A stretch of DNA of 64,000 nt from Epiperipatus broadwayi (taxonomy: Eukaryota; Onychophora; Udeonychophora; Euonychophora; Peripatidae), in assembly GCA_028023455.1 (NCBI GenBank), contig JAQFVV010000181.1, forward strand, positions 1,556,001 to 1,620,000. Direction: 5' to 3'. The notes below the pieces were generated by a model that saw nothing but the letters and a program-made list of their open reading frames with translations, searched no databases and was not told the DNA's origin. A program made the position numbers and the translations under genes. Below, one piece after another: positions 60,785 to 64,000 of the stretch. Position 1 is the stretch's first letter; each line of letters opens with the position of its first letter.

Positions 60785-61105
60785 AATCTAATCAAAATAG
60801 ATACCTGAATTTCATAATTACTATTATATCTATTTTAACATAAAAACATACTTGTTTTAATTTCAAAATCAGAATTAATAAAATATTAATTAGACCTCTT
60901 TAAATGTTTAATTTATAATAAAAAAAATTTAAATTCAAAATTATTTTAATTCTTAACTGCTATTTCAGTGTAATACAGAAAATATCTACAAAAAAATTTT
61001 GTCTGTGCTTATTTCTATTTTTCCTTTCAACTTTATATATATACATTTACACACACTATTATGTTGTGTGCCATGAGACACATAACGGTATCAATATATA
61101 TATAT
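60785..61105 (+). repeat. Single copy of the palindrome-unit end
   Basis: It matches 26680-26915 in the same orientation. AATCAGAATTA, then a U-rich stretch, ACAGAAAATATCTACAA, TTTTGTCTGTGCTTATTTC and a terminus near ATAACGGTATCA before (TA)n correspond block by block. This shows the palindrome arm is a dispersed repeat with a defined end at (TA)n. Confidence 0.75.
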
Positions 61106-61399
61106 CTTTTTCATTTTTATGTTATTAATAAAATATTCTTAACTCCAAAAAAATGAATAATAAAATAATAGATATTATATATGATTTAAAAATTAAAAAG
61201 AATATTTTTAGTAGATGAATTATATAAAATAAAATAATAAGCATTTTATTAATTAGGAGGTAATAAAATTAGTTTTAATTTATAAAAAATACTAATAATT
61301 AGAGGATTATTAAAAAATATAATAAAAAGAATAAGATACTTAAATTAGTAATTGTTGGTAATATATTTAAATTAATAATTGTTGGTAAATATATATATA

Positions 61400-61870
61400 T
61401 ATACATAAAAGCAGTCAACACTTAATACCAATATCAATCAACAATCTCAACCTGTTGTCAAGGCAACCTCCTTTAAATAATAAAGATAGAAATCCATCAT
61501 TATATATAGTCTAATATGTTTGGATGTATACTAAAGACTGCAACTTGACTACAAAGAATAAAATTATTAATTCAAAAATGTTTAAATAAACCTCATTAAA
61601 TAGATAAACATAACCTATTCTGTAAACAGACTAACTAATAGTCTATTATAACTTTCAAATTGCAATTATAACTGTCAAACCACACTTCAACTATATATTA
61701 CTTAGAATATAAAACTAATAATCCTCAAGGCTAGATAGGTAATAATGTAAGTACATGAAAGCAGTCAACACTTAAACCATACCAATAGCAATCAACAATC
61801 TCAATAAGTTGTCATGGCAACCTCCTTTAAACAAGTGGTCATAATCCACCTTTATATATGACCTAATATG
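61400..61870 (+). repeat. Penelope-associated repeat, two direct copies
   Basis: 61405-61520 and 61752-61870 share AAGCAGTCAACACTTAA, CAATCAACAATCTCAA, TTGTC(A)AGGCAACCTCCTTT and CTAATATGTTT. An inverted third copy is at 11885-12010. The tandem arrangement, followed within 250 bp by the hammerhead-like core at 62076, resembles the duplicated terminal repeats of Penelope-like elements. Confidence 0.72.
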
Positions 61871-62075
61871 TTTATCTGAATTATTTTATTTGATTCTAAT
61901 TCCATTTTATCACATTTAATTTATTTTAGTATTATTATGTTTTGTTAGATTTTATTATATTTTTTGTTATTTTTGCTTATTTTTTAATTTTATTTACATT
62001 TTTTATTTCTTTTTATTTGATGTTTATTGTATTATTTATAAAATTATTTATTTTATTTGTCGTTATATCATAGCT

Positions 62076-62112
62076 CTGAGGAAGACTGCAGGACAGTCAA
62101 AACATCAGATTG
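62076..62112 (+). ncRNA. Degenerate hammerhead-like core
   Basis: CTGAGGA (62076-62082), one A, GACTG (62084-62088) pairing with CAGTC (62094-62098), then AAAAC where GAAAC is required. The flanks are shared with 34665-34715. The G-to-A change in the invariant GAAA should abolish cleavage. Confidence 0.55.
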
Positions 62113-62460
62113 TATATCTATATATACATTTTTTTTTTTGCTAAAAAGTGTTTGAAATAAGGTAGATAAATTATATTTATTATATAAATGCATATATCAT
62201 GGAAACAAAAAATCAGCTATGTTTAGTTTCAACTCCCTCTCACATACATTGCATATAAAAATTTATGGTTGTTGATATGCTTTGATTACAATAGAATACA
62301 TATTGTTTATTAAACTGCAAATATAGTTTTCAACAAGCATATATATATAATGTAGATGTTTTTATGTATATATATAAAAATTAAGATTCCATTATAAACA
62401 AAATTTTAAAAAAATAATAATGGTGTTATTGATAATAAATTTAGGGAGCACATTTAAATA

Positions 62461-63511
62461 CACCTGGGTCTTGTTTTATGCGGATTATTTTAATGCAATT
62501 TTGAAGTTATGCGATTCATGTTTCTTCTTAATATTTTTCATATTTCACTATATTTATTAGATATCAAGAAATTTAAATTATTAATAACTTATTTTGACTT
62601 GAAATACTTTTTTTTTTAAAAAAAAATGTAACGTTAAATTAGCAGCTAAGTGAATATGGCCTGAAGCTGTATTTAGAATAAATAACCTACTTATACTAAT
62701 GAGTAAATAATAATAATAGATTTATACTTACATATAAAAATATCGCAATAAATATTAAAAAAATTTAAACTTTTAAAACATATTTTGTTAGGTATAACAA
62801 AAATAAATAATATAGGTTTTTAAAATAAATAACGAAGATTTTATTGATTTTATAAACTGAAAATAATATTTCTAATGATAATGTAGTTTTTTGTTTCACA
62901 TGCGATCTCATTTTTTTAATATAGAAACAAAATGTGAACATTTAAAATTTATTTCAGTAGTAAAAATCAGTTGTCAACAGAAAACCATTAACACAGCACA
63001 AGACTGAAATTGGCACTAGTTGTGTAAATGGGATGGGGCAGAATATGAGAAAACTTAGAGTGGGGAATGGAAAATAAAGTGGCTAACAAGTTTCTCTGGA
63101 CATAATTGCTGAGAGATTCTCGACTTCGTTCAAGGAGAACCTACATCACATCACATCGACGAATCTGATTTCTTACTAGTTTACAAATGAATCGCATATC
63201 GGCAAAAAACAATACATATGAAAAAATGTCAAATTAAATACTGTAGTTAATAAAAAAAAGTAAAAAAAGATTGCCTTGTACCAATTTTTTTCAAATATTT
63301 GATATTTTTTACTAGTCATACTTTATTTCCTTATTTTCAAAATGAGAATTTTAAAGTAATTTTTCTTTGTTGCTTTGCTTTTATGCGAATTCTGAAAATT
63401 ACAGACCCATTCTCCCATTTTTCAAGGTTAATTAAGTCTATTTTTGCATAATTTTTTTTTAATGCGGGTTTTCTGTGGAAGCTATCTACCACATAAAACG
63501 AGACCCAGGTG
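62461..63511. mobile_element. Tigger/pogo-like non-autonomous DNA element
   Basis: Terminal inverted repeats of 23 bp (62461-62483 and 63489-63511) begin CACCTGGGTCTYG and match at 21 positions. Both are flanked by TA (62459-62460, 63512-63513), the target duplication of Tc1/mariner-type elements. Subterminal repeats TTTTATGCGGATT, TTATGCGATT, TTTTATGCGAATT and TTAATGCGGGTTTT resemble those of Tigger/pogo elements. No transposase was found in the 1.05 kb. A LINE 3' tail is nested inside at 63020-63170. Confidence 0.8.
63020..63170 (+). mobile_element. LINE 3' end fragment
   Basis: It matches 22001-22160 of the plus-strand LINE, from TTGTGTAAATGGGATGG through AGTGGCTAACAAGTTTCTCT to a CATCACATCACATC tail. 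It is a strongly 5'-truncated insertion of the same family inside the Tigger-like element, so it is younger than that element. Confidence 0.85.
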
Positions 63512-63514
63512 TAT

Positions 63515-64000
63515 ATATTTACTGTATGTGTGTTAACTCATTCACACTCATTCAAAAAACAAAGCTAATTAATGGAATTTACTATATCATCTTTATTTTT
63601 TAAAATAAAATAAATAGTAAAGTGTCAAAATTTCATCACAGTTAAACATATTCTGGGATGATATTCTTTTTTTTCAATAACTTTTTTTTTTCATTATGGA
63701 AATGTAATAGCAATCTTATTATCAAAAGACTATGGTCTTTCTAACTGCTTTGATATTTTTACAAGTCTATATCAACTTCAGAATCTATATAGTCAATCTT
63801 ATTTCCCATTATCCATTTCAGATTTTCTGCTCAATACAATAATGTTTTACAGTTATTTTCTGCAACTATTGTATTGATAACTTTCATTTTGCTTAAGAAA
63901 AGATACTTTATGAATTTTCTTAAATTTTGTAAAATGTTTAGTTTATACTTACTAACCATTTCATTACATGAAATACTGTACATCAAAACAAAGAATAATA
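63515..64000. other. A+T-rich stretch, no gene seen
   Basis: No exon or repeat was recognised. Minus-strand text near 63830-63760 gives a short peptide-like run (KSEMDNGK and an acidic DSEVDIDL segment) broken by stops, too little to call. Confidence 0.4.

Noticed and set aside
1-64000. CRISPR arrays, bacterial operons, riboswitches or phage
   Set aside because: Introns, SINEs and the spliced kinesin gene show eukaryotic DNA; short tandem words found are microsatellites and duplications without regular spacers.

Overview
This is an A+T-rich (about three quarters A+T by eye) stretch of an animal nuclear genome. It holds no operons or long open reading frames. What it shows is a spliced gene with very long introns, packed with decayed retroelements, foldback DNAs and (TA)n-anchored repeats. 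The host is a metazoan: the one clear gene is a KIFC3-type kinesin-14. The repeat set is Penelope-like elements with GIY-YIG endonucleases, Ty3/Gypsy, two LINE lineages, tRNA-derived SINEs and a Tigger/pogo-like DNA element. The C-terminal part of one LINE resembles elements I associate with arachnids, but that is weak evidence and I would not name a phylum.

The backbone is the minus-strand kinesin. Five exons are supported by reading frame and splice sites. In transcript order they are 58255-58127, 30906-30703, 30549-30370, 19959-19717 and 5522-5411. All join in phase 0, and the last ends in phase 1 exactly where the neck passes into the motor domain. The first four encode coiled coil. The last encodes the neck with the KIFC3 signature. 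The motor exons must lie left of position 5411 or outside the window; I could not find them. The 27-kb intron appears to start with a GC donor.

Most other content lies inside these introns. From left to right: two diverged direct repeats (4.1-5.4 kb); a decayed Gypsy (7.4-9.0 kb); a 56-bp-arm hairpin whose loop has a hammerhead-ribozyme-like core (9.6-9.8 kb); a foldback carrying one hammerhead-like core per arm on opposite strands (10.0-10.7 kb); two Penelope endonuclease relics (11.3 and 15.4 kb); a CpG-dense island (12.3-13.3 kb); a minus-strand LINE (15.9-17.4 kb); a plus-strand LINE (20.7-22.2 kb); a Penelope RT/EN relic (22.6-24.1 kb); a 5.6-kb imperfect palindrome (24.3-30.0 kb); a Penelope 3' part with a hammerhead-like core downstream (33.0-34.7 kb); a less A+T-rich block with a stem-loop and a signal-peptide-like mini-ORF (35.1-36.5 kb); a decayed coding block (38.2-39.1 kb); a 4.2-kb element with TG...CA ends between (TA)n tracts (39.8-44.0 kb); an LTR-like minus-strand promoter (44.4-44.9 kb); SINEs and a perfect-looking foldback (46.5-47.2 kb); a minus-strand Gypsy with terminal repeats (54.0-58.1 kb). 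Right of the 5'-most exon lie another copy of the palindrome-unit end, Penelope-type repeats, a third hammerhead-like relic and a 1.05-kb Tigger/pogo-like element with a LINE tail inside it.

The most interesting signal is the recurrence of hammerhead-like cores in at least two unrelated-looking repeat families, two of them embedded in large inverted repeats. All boundaries of decayed elements are approximate, and no alignment or database search was possible.
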